In this document: positions 1 to 6,432 of the stretch, piece by piece
How positions within the stretch are numbered: position 1 is the stretch's first letter
How the letters are laid out: every line of letters begins with the position of its first letter
Source: Streptosporangiaceae bacterium
GTDB lineage: Bacteria > Actinomycetota > Actinomycetes > Streptosporangiales > Streptosporangiaceae
Length of the DNA: 32,122 bases
Assembly (NCBI GenBank): GCA_030041135.1
Contig: JASHOL010000202.1
Coordinates: 1-32,122 of the forward strand
Direction of reading: 5' to 3'
Made by a program: the position numbers and the translations under genes
Notes under the pieces: generated by a model
The model's input: the letters and a program-made list of their open reading frames with translations, nothing else
What the model was told of the DNA's origin: nothing
Databases searched by the model: none

Positions 1-2
1 CC

Positions 3-365
3 CGGATCCGGCGGGCGCTAAAGGTCGTGGGGCCTGACCGGCTGGTCATCAACCCCGACTGCGGGCTGCGTCACCTGTCGCCGGCCGTCGCGCGCGCCAA
101 GCTAGCCGCCATGGTCGAAGGCGCAGCGCTGGTTCGCGCCGAGATCGCCGGCCCCAGTGCGGACAGTGTCGATTCGGCCAGGGCGACGATCCCGCAGGCC
201 GAGATGGGCGCCAGCGCGGTCTCCGCAGCCGATAGTGCGAACGATCGTGTGACAGCCAAGGGAGCCCAGCACGTGACTAGCCAAGCCAGCCAGGCCGGCT
301 ATTACTGCACGTCCGACTCGGTTACCGGGGGGACACCAGGACAAGGTCGCCGATCAGATCTCTGA
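3..365 (+). CDS. MetE-like cobalamin-independent methyltransferase, C-terminal fragment (5' end outside window)
   Basis: The frame is open from the window edge. It reads through the motif [13 protein letters not shown] (codons from about 36), followed by [17 protein letters not shown]. This is the C-terminal end of the MetE/UROD-like methionine synthase family (PF01717), where the Cys of NPDCGL is the last zinc ligand. Homology ends near base 160. The frame then continues through low-complexity Ala/Ser-rich sequence with no stop and fuses in frame with the beginning of a metK gene, ending at TGA 363-365 after the metK frameshift. The family member therefore seems to have lost its own stop, or the linker is a natural tail. 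MetE-like and metK side by side would fit a methionine/SAM cycle operon. The rest of the gene lies outside the window, so intactness cannot be judged. Confidence 0.6.
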   Translation, partial: RIRRALKVVGPDRLVINPDCGLRHLSPAVARAKLAAMVEGAALVRAEIAGPSADSVDSARATIPQAEMGASAVSAADSANDRVTAKGAQHVTSQASQAGYYCTSDSVTGGTPGQGRRSDL

Positions 366-498
366 CGCGATCCTGGATGCCGCGCTCGCCCAGGACCCGC
401 AGTCGCGAGTAGCGGTGGAGACGCTGGTCACGACCGGCCGGCTCGCCGAGTCGGCCATGAAGACAGACGCGTGCCAGACATCCGGTCATTCCGAATAG
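273..498 (+). pseudogene. metK: metK (S-adenosylmethionine synthetase) N-terminal remnant, frameshifted and truncated
   Basis: A GTG at 273 begins a reading that matches the start of SAM synthetase: a degraded FTSESVTEGHP block (here CTSDSVTGG), then [20 protein letters not shown] and [12 protein letters not shown]. The two parts lie in different frames. The switch falls at the run of six G at 327-332, where one extra G explains the shift: removing it restores [15 protein letters not shown]. After [12 protein letters not shown] (about 450) similarity to MetK stops, and an unrelated tail ends at TAG 496-498. Only about 55 of roughly 400 residues remain, without the ATP- and methionine-binding core, so no enzyme can be made from this copy. 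A working metK is expected elsewhere in the genome, because the enzyme is essential in most bacteria. Confidence 0.8.
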
Positions 499-820
499 CG
501 AGTGTTGGAGATCCGCATGATCATGCGGTTCTTCGCATGACTACTCATGCCCTGAAGCGTCGGTCGATGGGCGTAATGATCTGCGACTGAGAACGTCGCC
601 CGATTGGATCGCACGGAACGCCGATTCCGTTCGCTTTGCATCCGGGCTGGGTTCGCGGGGGCGCCTGCTTGCAGATCAGCTGGTTCTGGATGGTCGTGTT
701 ACTGGTTTGCTGGCCTTGGGGCAGTGCCCCGAGTTGCCGGAGTCGTTGGTAGGCAGCGTCGCGGAATCGTCTGATGCCGACTCATGAGCACCAAATATGC
801 GAAGAATGTATCCGTCCGGC
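499..820. other. Stretch without a recognisable gene
   Basis: No convincing gene was found. A frame open from about 523 to 786 on the plus strand (containing RGRLLADQLVLDGRVTGLLALG) has no good start and no family I recognise; it may be the tail of a lost gene. Base composition is closer to even than in the flanking metabolic genes. The stretch holds the 16-bp palindrome at 513-528 and a small 6-6-6 hairpin (ACGGAA / TTCCGT) at 613-630. Together with the metK remnant on its left it looks like a recombination scar. Confidence 0.5.
513..528. repeat. Perfect 16-bp palindrome
   Basis: The sequence CCGCATGA followed directly by TCATGCGG is its own reverse complement over 16 bp with no spacer. It lies 15 bp after the stop of the metK remnant. 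A partial echo (CGCATGA) follows at 534-540. It could be an operator, a site-specific recombination half-site pair or a fossil of the recombination that truncated metK. Nothing near it identifies the binding protein. Confidence 0.6.
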
Positions 821-1300
821 TCAACAATTCCCGCAAGCTCGACTTCCTAACCCCTTGCGCATTCTGACGCCGCGAAGCTTTGACTTGATGATCGCCGAAT
901 AAACCTCTCCGAGGTCATGTGCTCCGAGGTTCAGGACGAGGGTTCCGAGTTCACAGAAGGCGGTATTCGGCTCTCCGCTGTCAAGTTTTATTAGTCCGCT
1001 GAATACTGAGAGAACGACAGAGTTAGGAAATCTTCGCAAGCCTTCTCGTATGGCGCCGAGTGCGTCATCGTAACGGTGAACATTTCGGAGGGACGATATG
1101 AGGCAGACTGTGGCTAGGAGCGCATCATCCTTCCCCAGTCCAAGCTTGAGCGCTCGTTCGTAGAAGTGGATCGCTGTCGACTCCCTCGAGACTTTGTCAA
1201 GCGCCAGGGCCGCGCGAAGGCTGAGATCGGCATCATCTGGAGATGCATCGGCTGCCCGCCTGAGGTCTTCGGCTTCTTTTCTGGGCGTATCGGATGTCAA
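821..1300 (-). CDS. Small tetratricopeptide-repeat protein
   Basis: A 159-residue soluble protein that starts at TTG 1300 with AGGAAG about 6 bp upstream. The sequence reads as helical hairpins of the TPR type: EDLRRAADASPDDADLSLRAALALDKV (residues 11-37), ESTAIHFYERALKLG (about 40-54) and RYDDALGAIREGLRRFPNSVVLSVFSG (about 76-102). This resembles the TPR_5-type small actinobacterial proteins. The last 15-20 residues (basic, then RACGNC) do not fit a TPR and may follow a frameshift. TPRs mediate protein contacts; no enzymatic motif, signal peptide or membrane segment is visible. Codon use is noticeably less GC-rich than in the metabolic genes downstream, which suggests separate origin. The partner is unknown. 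Confidence 0.6.
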   Translation of the reverse strand: MTSDTPRKEAEDLRRAADASPDDADLSLRAALALDKVSRESTAIHFYERALKLGLGKDDALLATVCLISSLRNVHRYDDALGAIREGLRRFPNSVVLSVFSGLIKLDSGEPNTAFCELGTLVLNLGAHDLGEVYSAIIKSKLRGVRMRKGLGSRACGNC

Positions 1301-1545
1301 GACCGACTTCCTATATGCGGTTTAAACGTCGGTAGTTTGCCGGGCGGACTCGAGTGGTTGTTGCAACGTTGACGGGGTCTATGTTGCCACGGCGGCGTGG
1401 AAGATGGCGCCACGCCACGAGCTGCAGCTGGTGCGCCCGATCTACCGGCCGACGGCAGCGCACGGACAAGGCGGCCGACTTGCGGCGTCAGCCGACCCTG
1501 CCGGACCGGACTCGCATGCGGACGGCGGCCGGCCTTTGGCCACAG

Positions 1546-2652
1546 TCAGCGGCTGCCTGAGGTCGCGGCCTCACCCGGCCCCTGCCCGCCCCCGCCTTCC
1601 CGGATCGTGACGGGACGGGTCGCCGGTGCGATCCCGAAGACGCGCTCGGCGTTGCCGTGGAAGATCTTGTGCTTGTCCATATCGGATATCGGGGCTTCGT
1701 TCATGAACTGCACCGCGCCCTCGGTCAGCTGATACGGGTAGTCAATCGCCCACATGATGTTGTCGGCGCCCACGGCCTCAATGCAGAATCGCAGCGCCGG
1801 ATGCCAGTTCATGCCGCTTGTCGTGATCTTGAAGTTGCGCTTGAAGTACTCGCTTGGCGTGAGTTCCAGCTTCGGCCTGGCGTTGTGCGAGCTGCGGACA
1901 GGATGCATGTAGTCGACCCGCCAGAGCCAGAACGGGATCCCCTCACCTAGGTGGCCGAGCACGATCTGCAGGCGAGGGAACTGGTCAAACACGCCGCTGC
2001 AGATCAGCCGAATGCCATGCAGCCCGGTCTCGGCCTGGAACCCGTAGATGCCGGTCTCCAGCCCAAACCGCTTGTACGGCTGCGCCATCTGCGCCGATGG
2101 CGAGCGCGGATGGATGTAGACCGGCGCGCCGAGGTCCTGCGCGGCCTCGAAGATCGGCCAGAACTTCTCGTCATCCAGGTACTCGTTCCTGGTGTGTGAG
2201 TTGATCACGACGCCGTTCAGCTTCAGGTCGCCGATGGCCCGCCCGATCTCAGCCGCGGCTGCGGCCGGCACTTGCGGCGCAACCGCCGCCAGCCCGGCGA
2301 ACCGGTCAGGATGCTTGCCGATGACCTCCGCCAGCCGGTCGTTGACGTGCGCGGCCAGTGCGATCGCGCGGTCGTCAGGCAGCGTCTGCACGCCCGGCGC
2401 GGTCAGCGACAGCAGGTGCACGTCGACGCCGAAGCCGTCCATGATCTCCAGTCGTTCGTCTTCCAGGTCGAGCAACTGACGGCGGACCCGCTGCAGGCCG
2501 GGCAGATCCTGCCCGAACAAGAAGCTGAGGAAGTCATGGTCGGGCTCATCCGGCCCGGTCCCGGCCACCCACTCCTGCAGCGCCGCGAACACTTCCGGCA
2601 CGGAGAACGCCTCTTCGGTGGCGATCCGCCGGTACGGCAGGGCTTCGTTCAC
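1546..2652 (-). CDS. Amidohydrolase-superfamily decarboxylase (LigW / gamma-resorcylate decarboxylase type)
   Basis: A 368-residue PF04909 protein. The start is GTG 2652 with an excellent AGAGGAGG upstream; a longer frame to 2772 runs back into aacS and is rejected. The order of blocks matches non-oxidative aromatic decarboxylases: RIATEEAF (9-16), LTAPGVQTL (83-91), INSHTRNEYLDD (150-161), YIHPRSP (179-185), GHLGEGIPFWLWRVDYMH (233-250) and AIDYPYQ (302-308). The expected metal ligands are Glu13/Glu14, His181 and Asp304, with His234 as the active-site His. The N-terminal motif is EEA, not HxH, as in 5-carboxyvanillate decarboxylase LigW and 2,3-dihydroxybenzoate decarboxylase. The family removes CO2 from an aromatic carboxylate using Mn/Zn/Mg. 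The substrate cannot be read from sequence. It lies 22 bp after aacS, so the two are probably co-transcribed. Confidence 0.8.
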   Translation of the reverse strand: MNEALPYRRIATEEAFSVPEVFAALQEWVAGTGPDEPDHDFLSFLFGQDLPGLQRVRRQLLDLEDERLEIMDGFGVDVHLLSLTAPGVQTLPDDRAIALAAHVNDRLAEVIGKHPDRFAGLAAVAPQVPAAAAAEIGRAIGDLKLNGVVINSHTRNEYLDDEKFWPIFEAAQDLGAPVYIHPRSPSAQMAQPYKRFGLETGIYGFQAETGLHGIRLICSGVFDQFPRLQIVLGHLGEGIPFWLWRVDYMHPVRSSHNARPKLELTPSEYFKRNFKITTSGMNWHPALRFCIEAVGADNIMWAIDYPYQLTEGAVQFMNEAPISDMDKHKIFHGNAERVFGIAPATRPVTIREGGGGQGPGEAATSGSR

Positions 2653-2674
2653 GGTGCCTCCTCTGCGCAAGCCA

Positions 2675-4717
2675 CTACCGGTCGGCACGTCCTCCGGGCA
2701 TCGGGATGCCGCCGCCCGGCCGGCCAGCCAGGTAGTCCTGCTGTGCGGCTGCGTACCTGACGTAGAAGTCAAGCGAGCCTGGATTCGCCATCGCGTTGCG
2801 GTTGGCGGCCTGGTCAGCCGGGATCCCGAGCAGGATCCGGCGCACCGGCACTTCCATCTTCTTGCCGGTCAGCGTGACAGGGATCTCCGGTACCTGGACG
2901 ATCCGGTCGGGCACGTGCCGCGGCGTGTACTCGCGCCGGAGCCGGCTGCAGATCTTGTCCTCGATGGCCGGGGTGAGCTCCAGGCCGGCGGCGAGCTTGA
3001 CGAACAGCGGCATGAAGAACTTGCCGCCAGGCAGGTCGAGGTTCACGATCAGCGCGTCCTCGACCTCGCTGACGGTTGCCAGCGCGCCGTAGATCTCGGC
3101 CGTGCCGATGCGGACGCCCTGGCGGTTCAGCGTCGCGTCGGAGCGGCCGAGTACGAAGCAGCCGCCGCGGCCGTTGACGCGGAAGAAGTCGCCGTGCCGC
3201 CACACCCCTGGGAACTGGGCGAAGTATGACTGCCGGTACCGCGACCCGTCGGCATCGTCCCACAGGCCAACGGGCATCGACGGCATCGGCGCGGTGATCA
3301 CCAGCTCGCCGACCTCGTCGATCACGCTCTCCCCGCGCTCGTTGAACGCCTGCGCGTCGACCCCGAGATGGCGGGCCTGGATCTCGCCGGCATAGACGGG
3401 CTCGGTCGGCACGCCGCCGACGAACCCCGTGCAGACATCGGTGCCGCCGCTGCCGGTGCAGACCCAGACGTCGTTCTTGACGTTCCGGTAGAACCAGGCG
3501 GTGCACTCCGCCGACACCGGCGAGCCGGCCGGCATTATCGCGCGCAGTTCCTTCAGTTCGTAGTGCTGTCCTGGCACCAGGCCGGCCTGGCTCATCAGCT
3601 CGACGAACGCAGGGCTCGCGCCGAACAAGGCCGCGCCGCACTCCTGCGCGAGCTGCCAGAGTACCTCGGGGCCTGGGTAGGTCGGGTTCCCGTCGTACAG
3701 AACCGGGCAGACACCGAGCAGCAGCGAGCTGACCAGGAAGTTCCACATCATCCAGCCGGTCGTGGTGAAGAAGAACATCCGGTCGCCGGCCCGCAGGTCC
3801 ATGTGCAGCGTCTGGAGCTTCAGCTGCTCGATCAGGATCCCGCCGTGGCCGTGCACTATCGCCTTCGGCAGCCCGGTCGTGCCGGAAGAGAAAAGGATCC
3901 ACAGCGGATGGTCGAATGGCACCTGCTCGAACTCGAAGGCCGCGGCCGGCACGGGCGGACGATTGAGTACCTCGTCCCAGCTCAGCGCCTCCGCCGTCGG
4001 CTTGCTGGCGCCGGGGTCGAGATAGGGCAGCCAGATCACCTGTTCCAGGCTGGCCAGTCCGCGGATGATGTGCTGGAGTTCGTCGGTGCGGTCGAACCGC
4101 CGGCCGCCGTACTGATAGCCGTCGGCGCACAGCAGCAGCTTCGGCTCGAGCTGGCGGAATCGGTCGAGCACTCCGCGCCAGCCGAAATCTGGCGAGCAGC
4201 TGGCCCAGGTCGCGCCGATGCTGGTGGTCGCCAGCATCGCGATGACCGCCTGCGGGGTGTTCGGCAGATAAGACGCGACCCGGTCACCTCGACGCACACC
4301 CATGTCCCGCATCCATGTGCCGAGTATGCGGACCTGCGCGGCCAGCTCGGTCCAGCTCATGCTCGTCAGCGGGGCGAACTCACTCGCCCACAGCAGCGCG
4401 GTCTCGCCGGGCCGCTCGCGCCGCAACACGTGCTGCGCGTAGTTCAGGCGGGCGCCGGGGAACCACTCCGCGCCTGGCATCTCGCGGCGCCCGAGTACCC
4501 GCTGTGGTGGCGCCGAGCACTCGATCCCGCAGTAATCCCAGATCGCCTGCCAGAACCCCTCCAGGTCAGTGACCGACCATCGCCACAGCGCCTCGTAGCT
4601 CTCGAATCTGCGGCCGCGGGCCGCGAGCCAGGCGCGGAAGGCGGTGAGGTTCGCGTCCGCCACCTGAGTTGCGGTCGGCGTCCACAGCAGGCTGCCCTCG
4701 CGAACTGGCTCGGTCAT
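2675..4717 (-). CDS. aacS: Acetoacetyl-CoA synthetase
   Basis: ATP-dependent ligase: acetoacetate + CoA + ATP gives acetoacetyl-CoA + AMP + PPi. The 680-residue length is close to the family's usual 650-670. It opens with LLWTPTATQVADANLTAFRAWLA (10-32) and the ACAS_N-type region ESYEALWRWSVTDLEGFW (39-56), both characteristic of AacS. Adenylation motifs follow: SSGTTGLPKAIVHGHGG (277 on), GSGGTDVCTGFVGG, VWRHGDFFRV, GRSDATLNRQGVRIGTAEIY and the C-terminal lysine motif VTLTGKKMEVPVRR. The start is ATG 4717, with GAGAGGG upstream. The frame extends open to 4942, but that extra part overlaps purU and is not family-like. It lies directly upstream of the decarboxylase gene and after a hairpin-bearing gap of 167 bp. 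It salvages acetoacetate in the cytosol, a role parallel to the scoAB-type transferase further along the window. Confidence 0.92.
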   Translation of the reverse strand: MTEPVREGSLLWTPTATQVADANLTAFRAWLAARGRRFESYEALWRWSVTDLEGFWQAIWDYCGIECSAPPQRVLGRREMPGAEWFPGARLNYAQHVLRRERPGETALLWASEFAPLTSMSWTELAAQVRILGTWMRDMGVRRGDRVASYLPNTPQAVIAMLATTSIGATWASCSPDFGWRGVLDRFRQLEPKLLLCADGYQYGGRRFDRTDELQHIIRGLASLEQVIWLPYLDPGASKPTAEALSWDEVLNRPPVPAAAFEFEQVPFDHPLWILFSSGTTGLPKAIVHGHGGILIEQLKLQTLHMDLRAGDRMFFFTTTGWMMWNFLVSSLLLGVCPVLYDGNPTYPGPEVLWQLAQECGAALFGASPAFVELMSQAGLVPGQHYELKELRAIMPAGSPVSAECTAWFYRNVKNDVWVCTGSGGTDVCTGFVGGVPTEPVYAGEIQARHLGVDAQAFNERGESVIDEVGELVITAPMPSMPVGLWDDADGSRYRQSYFAQFPGVWRHGDFFRVNGRGGCFVLGRSDATLNRQGVRIGTAEIYGALATVSEVEDALIVNLDLPGGKFFMPLFVKLAAGLELTPAIEDKICSRLRREYTPRHVPDRIVQVPEIPVTLTGKKMEVPVRRILLGIPADQAANRNAMANPGSLDFYVRYAAAQQDYLAGRPGGGIPMPGGRADR

Positions 4718-4824
4718 GCCGGCCCTCTCTGCATCTGGCCCTTGGCCGCGAGTCCGATGTTCGCTGGCCGCCTCGCCGCTTTCCACGGCTGACGGTCGCA
4801 CACTGCGCAGGCGCCGGGCAATGA

Positions 4825-4845
4825 CGCTTTCACTGGGCGAAAGCG
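4825..4845 (-). promoter_or_regulatory. Hairpin/dyad between purU and aacS
   Basis: CGCTTTC and GAAAGCG form a perfect 7-bp inverted repeat around a 7-nt loop. It lies about 40 nt past the purU stop and about 108 nt before the aacS start. No T-run follows on the minus strand, so it is either a weak terminator/attenuator after purU or an operator in the aacS promoter. Its GGGCGAAAG half recurs in a dyad upstream of the importer operon (16895-16903). Confidence 0.4.
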
Positions 4846-4884
4846 CAGCGTAGCGCCTCCCGGCGACCCGGGTCCGCCTGCGGA

Positions 4885-5820
4885 CTATGCGAAAACGATC
4901 GTCTTGTTCTGGTGCACGATGACCCGGTCGTCCACGTGCCACCCCACGGCACGGGCGAGCACCGAGCGCTCCACGTGCCGGCCCATCCGCCGCAGGTCGT
5001 CGACCGAGCAGCGGTGATCTACCCGGACGATGTCCTGCTCGATGATCGGGCCCGCGTCCAGATCGGCCGTGACGTAGTGCGCGGTGGCGCCGATGAGCTT
5101 AACGCCCCGCTCGGCCGCTTCCTGATGCGGGTTACCGCCGGCGAAGGCCGGCAGGAAGCTGTGGTGGATGTTGATGATCGGATGCCCGAAGGCCTCGAGA
5201 AAGCCGGGCGAGAGGATCTGCATGTACCGGGCCAGCACCACCAGTTCGACCTGGCCCTCGAGCAAGGCAAGCTGGGCAGCCTCGGCCTGAGCCCTCGTCG
5301 GCGCGGAGACCGGGATGTAGTGGAACGGGATCCCCCAGCCGCGGACGAGGTCCGCGGTCGTCTCGTGGTTTGAGATCACCATCTTGATGTCGGCCCGCAC
5401 TTCCCTTGCCTCCGCGCGCCACAGCAGCTCGCGCAGCGCGTGATCGGAGCGCGAGACGAAGATGGCCATGCGCTTGCGGTCGGCCGCTATGGTCATCCGC
5501 CAGGTCATCGAGAAGGCCGCCGCGATGCCGGACATGGCCAGCTCCAGTGCGGCCTTCCGCCGGGCCAGGCCCGGCAGGTGGAATTCGACCAGCAGGAAGA
5601 AAGTGCCGCCTTCCGGGTTCGTCGAGTACTGCTGGGACTCCATGATGTTCGCCCCGTGCTCGTACAGGCAGCGGGATACCGCAGCGACGATGCCGGGCCG
5701 GTCAGGACAGCTGATCAGCAGCCGGCCGATGTCGGAGCGCGGATCGTCGGCGCCGGGATGCTGCGAGCCCGCGACGTAGTGCGCGTGCACGACCGGGCCT
5801 TGCGACGCCATGATCATCAT
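4885..5820 (-). CDS. purU: Formyltetrahydrofolate deformylase
   Basis: Hydrolyses 10-formyl-THF to formate and THF, balancing one-carbon pools and feeding formate to PurT-type purine synthesis or formate oxidation. An N-terminal ACT domain is visible (GRLLISCPDRPGIVAAVSRCLYEHG, 32-56, and GGTFFLLVEF, 71-80), then a formyltransferase domain (KRMAIFVSRSDHALRELLWR, 116-135; INIHHSFLPAF, 216-226; HYVTADLDAGPIIEQD, 248-263). The expected catalytic trio is Asn217, His219 and Asp255. The usual GAxPYHQA loop reads GGNPHQEA here, an unusual variant beside the active site. The 311 residues include a longer N-terminus than the E. coli enzyme (280). The start is ATG 5820, but ATGs at 5817 and 5811 are as good and the ribosome site is weak. 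An aromatic-decarboxylase gene nearby suggests a role in one-carbon recovery, but this is inference. Confidence 0.93.
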   Translation of the reverse strand: MMIMASQGPVVHAHYVAGSQHPGADDPRSDIGRLLISCPDRPGIVAAVSRCLYEHGANIMESQQYSTNPEGGTFFLLVEFHLPGLARRKAALELAMSGIAAAFSMTWRMTIAADRKRMAIFVSRSDHALRELLWRAEAREVRADIKMVISNHETTADLVRGWGIPFHYIPVSAPTRAQAEAAQLALLEGQVELVVLARYMQILSPGFLEAFGHPIINIHHSFLPAFAGGNPHQEAAERGVKLIGATAHYVTADLDAGPIIEQDIVRVDHRCSVDDLRRMGRHVERSVLARAVGWHVDDRVIVHQNKTIVFA

Positions 5821-6432
5821 TGTGGCGCCGCCGCGGCGCGGCCTCATCCGCCGCGGCCACAAACCTGCTCACGCGCCCGTTGTGGGCGGCCACCACCCGT
5901 CGCGGTGTCCCGCGGTACCGCGCAGGCCACCGTGATGGACCGCGCGTCGACGTCAGCTTTGCGCTGCCGGATTGGGGGATGATGTCCTAGTGCGCGACAC
6001 CAGGCGCCGCTGACCCTCTCAGTAATGGATCGAATGTGACATCCACGGATCCAGGTGCCGCCGCTGAGGCCGTCAGTGAGGGCAGCGCCCTGCGCGAGCG
6101 ATATGCCGCGGGGCCGCCTGGCCTTGCCGCTGACGTCATGATGATCCGGGCACTCGCGCACGCAGAGGCGGGACGGTTCAATACGGCCGGAGCTACGCCA
6201 GGAAGGCGCGAACGCGAACGCGTTATTCTTTCGGCAATTGTGAAGTATGCGGTAAGATGGGGATGATTTAGAACGCCACAGGGGACCAGGCCGTTCGATT
6301 CCGGTTACGCCTCGCTGCGATGGCAACGCGCCGTGCGACCTCCATGGTCGCGGCTAGTCTGGCGCGTCGGCTGCCCACAGGACGTCCTCGTCCCCACGCT
6401 CACGCCAAGCCGCCTTACCTCTGGAGATGAGA
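5821..6432. other. Divergent intergenic region purU / GH5
   Basis: About 610 bp containing the promoters of two divergent genes. No conserved gene is recognised; a 76-codon frame at 6036-6266 is listed separately as doubtful. The last 200 bp are more AT-rich, with a weak promoter-like pair TTCGGC (6230-6235) and TAAGAT (6253-6258) at 17-bp spacing, about 175 bp before the GH5 start. No riboswitch or tRNA fold was seen. Confidence 0.4.
6036..6266 (+). CDS. Doubtful small ORF, 76 aa
   Basis: GTG start at 6036, stop at 6264-6266. The first two thirds show the high third-position GC of real genes here (for example the stretch encoding AEAVSEGSALRERYAAG), but the last 20 codons do not, there is no clear ribosome site, and no family is recognised. 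An overlapping minus-strand frame (5844-6326) looks like noise. It could be a lineage-specific small protein or the tail of a decayed one. Confidence 0.2.
   Translation: MTSTDPGAAAEAVSEGSALRERYAAGPPGLAADVMMIRALAHAEAGRFNTAGATPGRRERERVILSAIVKYAVRWG

Noticed and set aside
3368-4792. A 474-codon plus-strand frame
   Set aside because: It lies antisense within aacS, whose motifs are complete; the plus-strand product is low-complexity.
5844-6326. A 160-codon minus-strand frame upstream of purU
   Set aside because: No family pattern, irregular codon use and no ribosome site; it overlaps the purU start.
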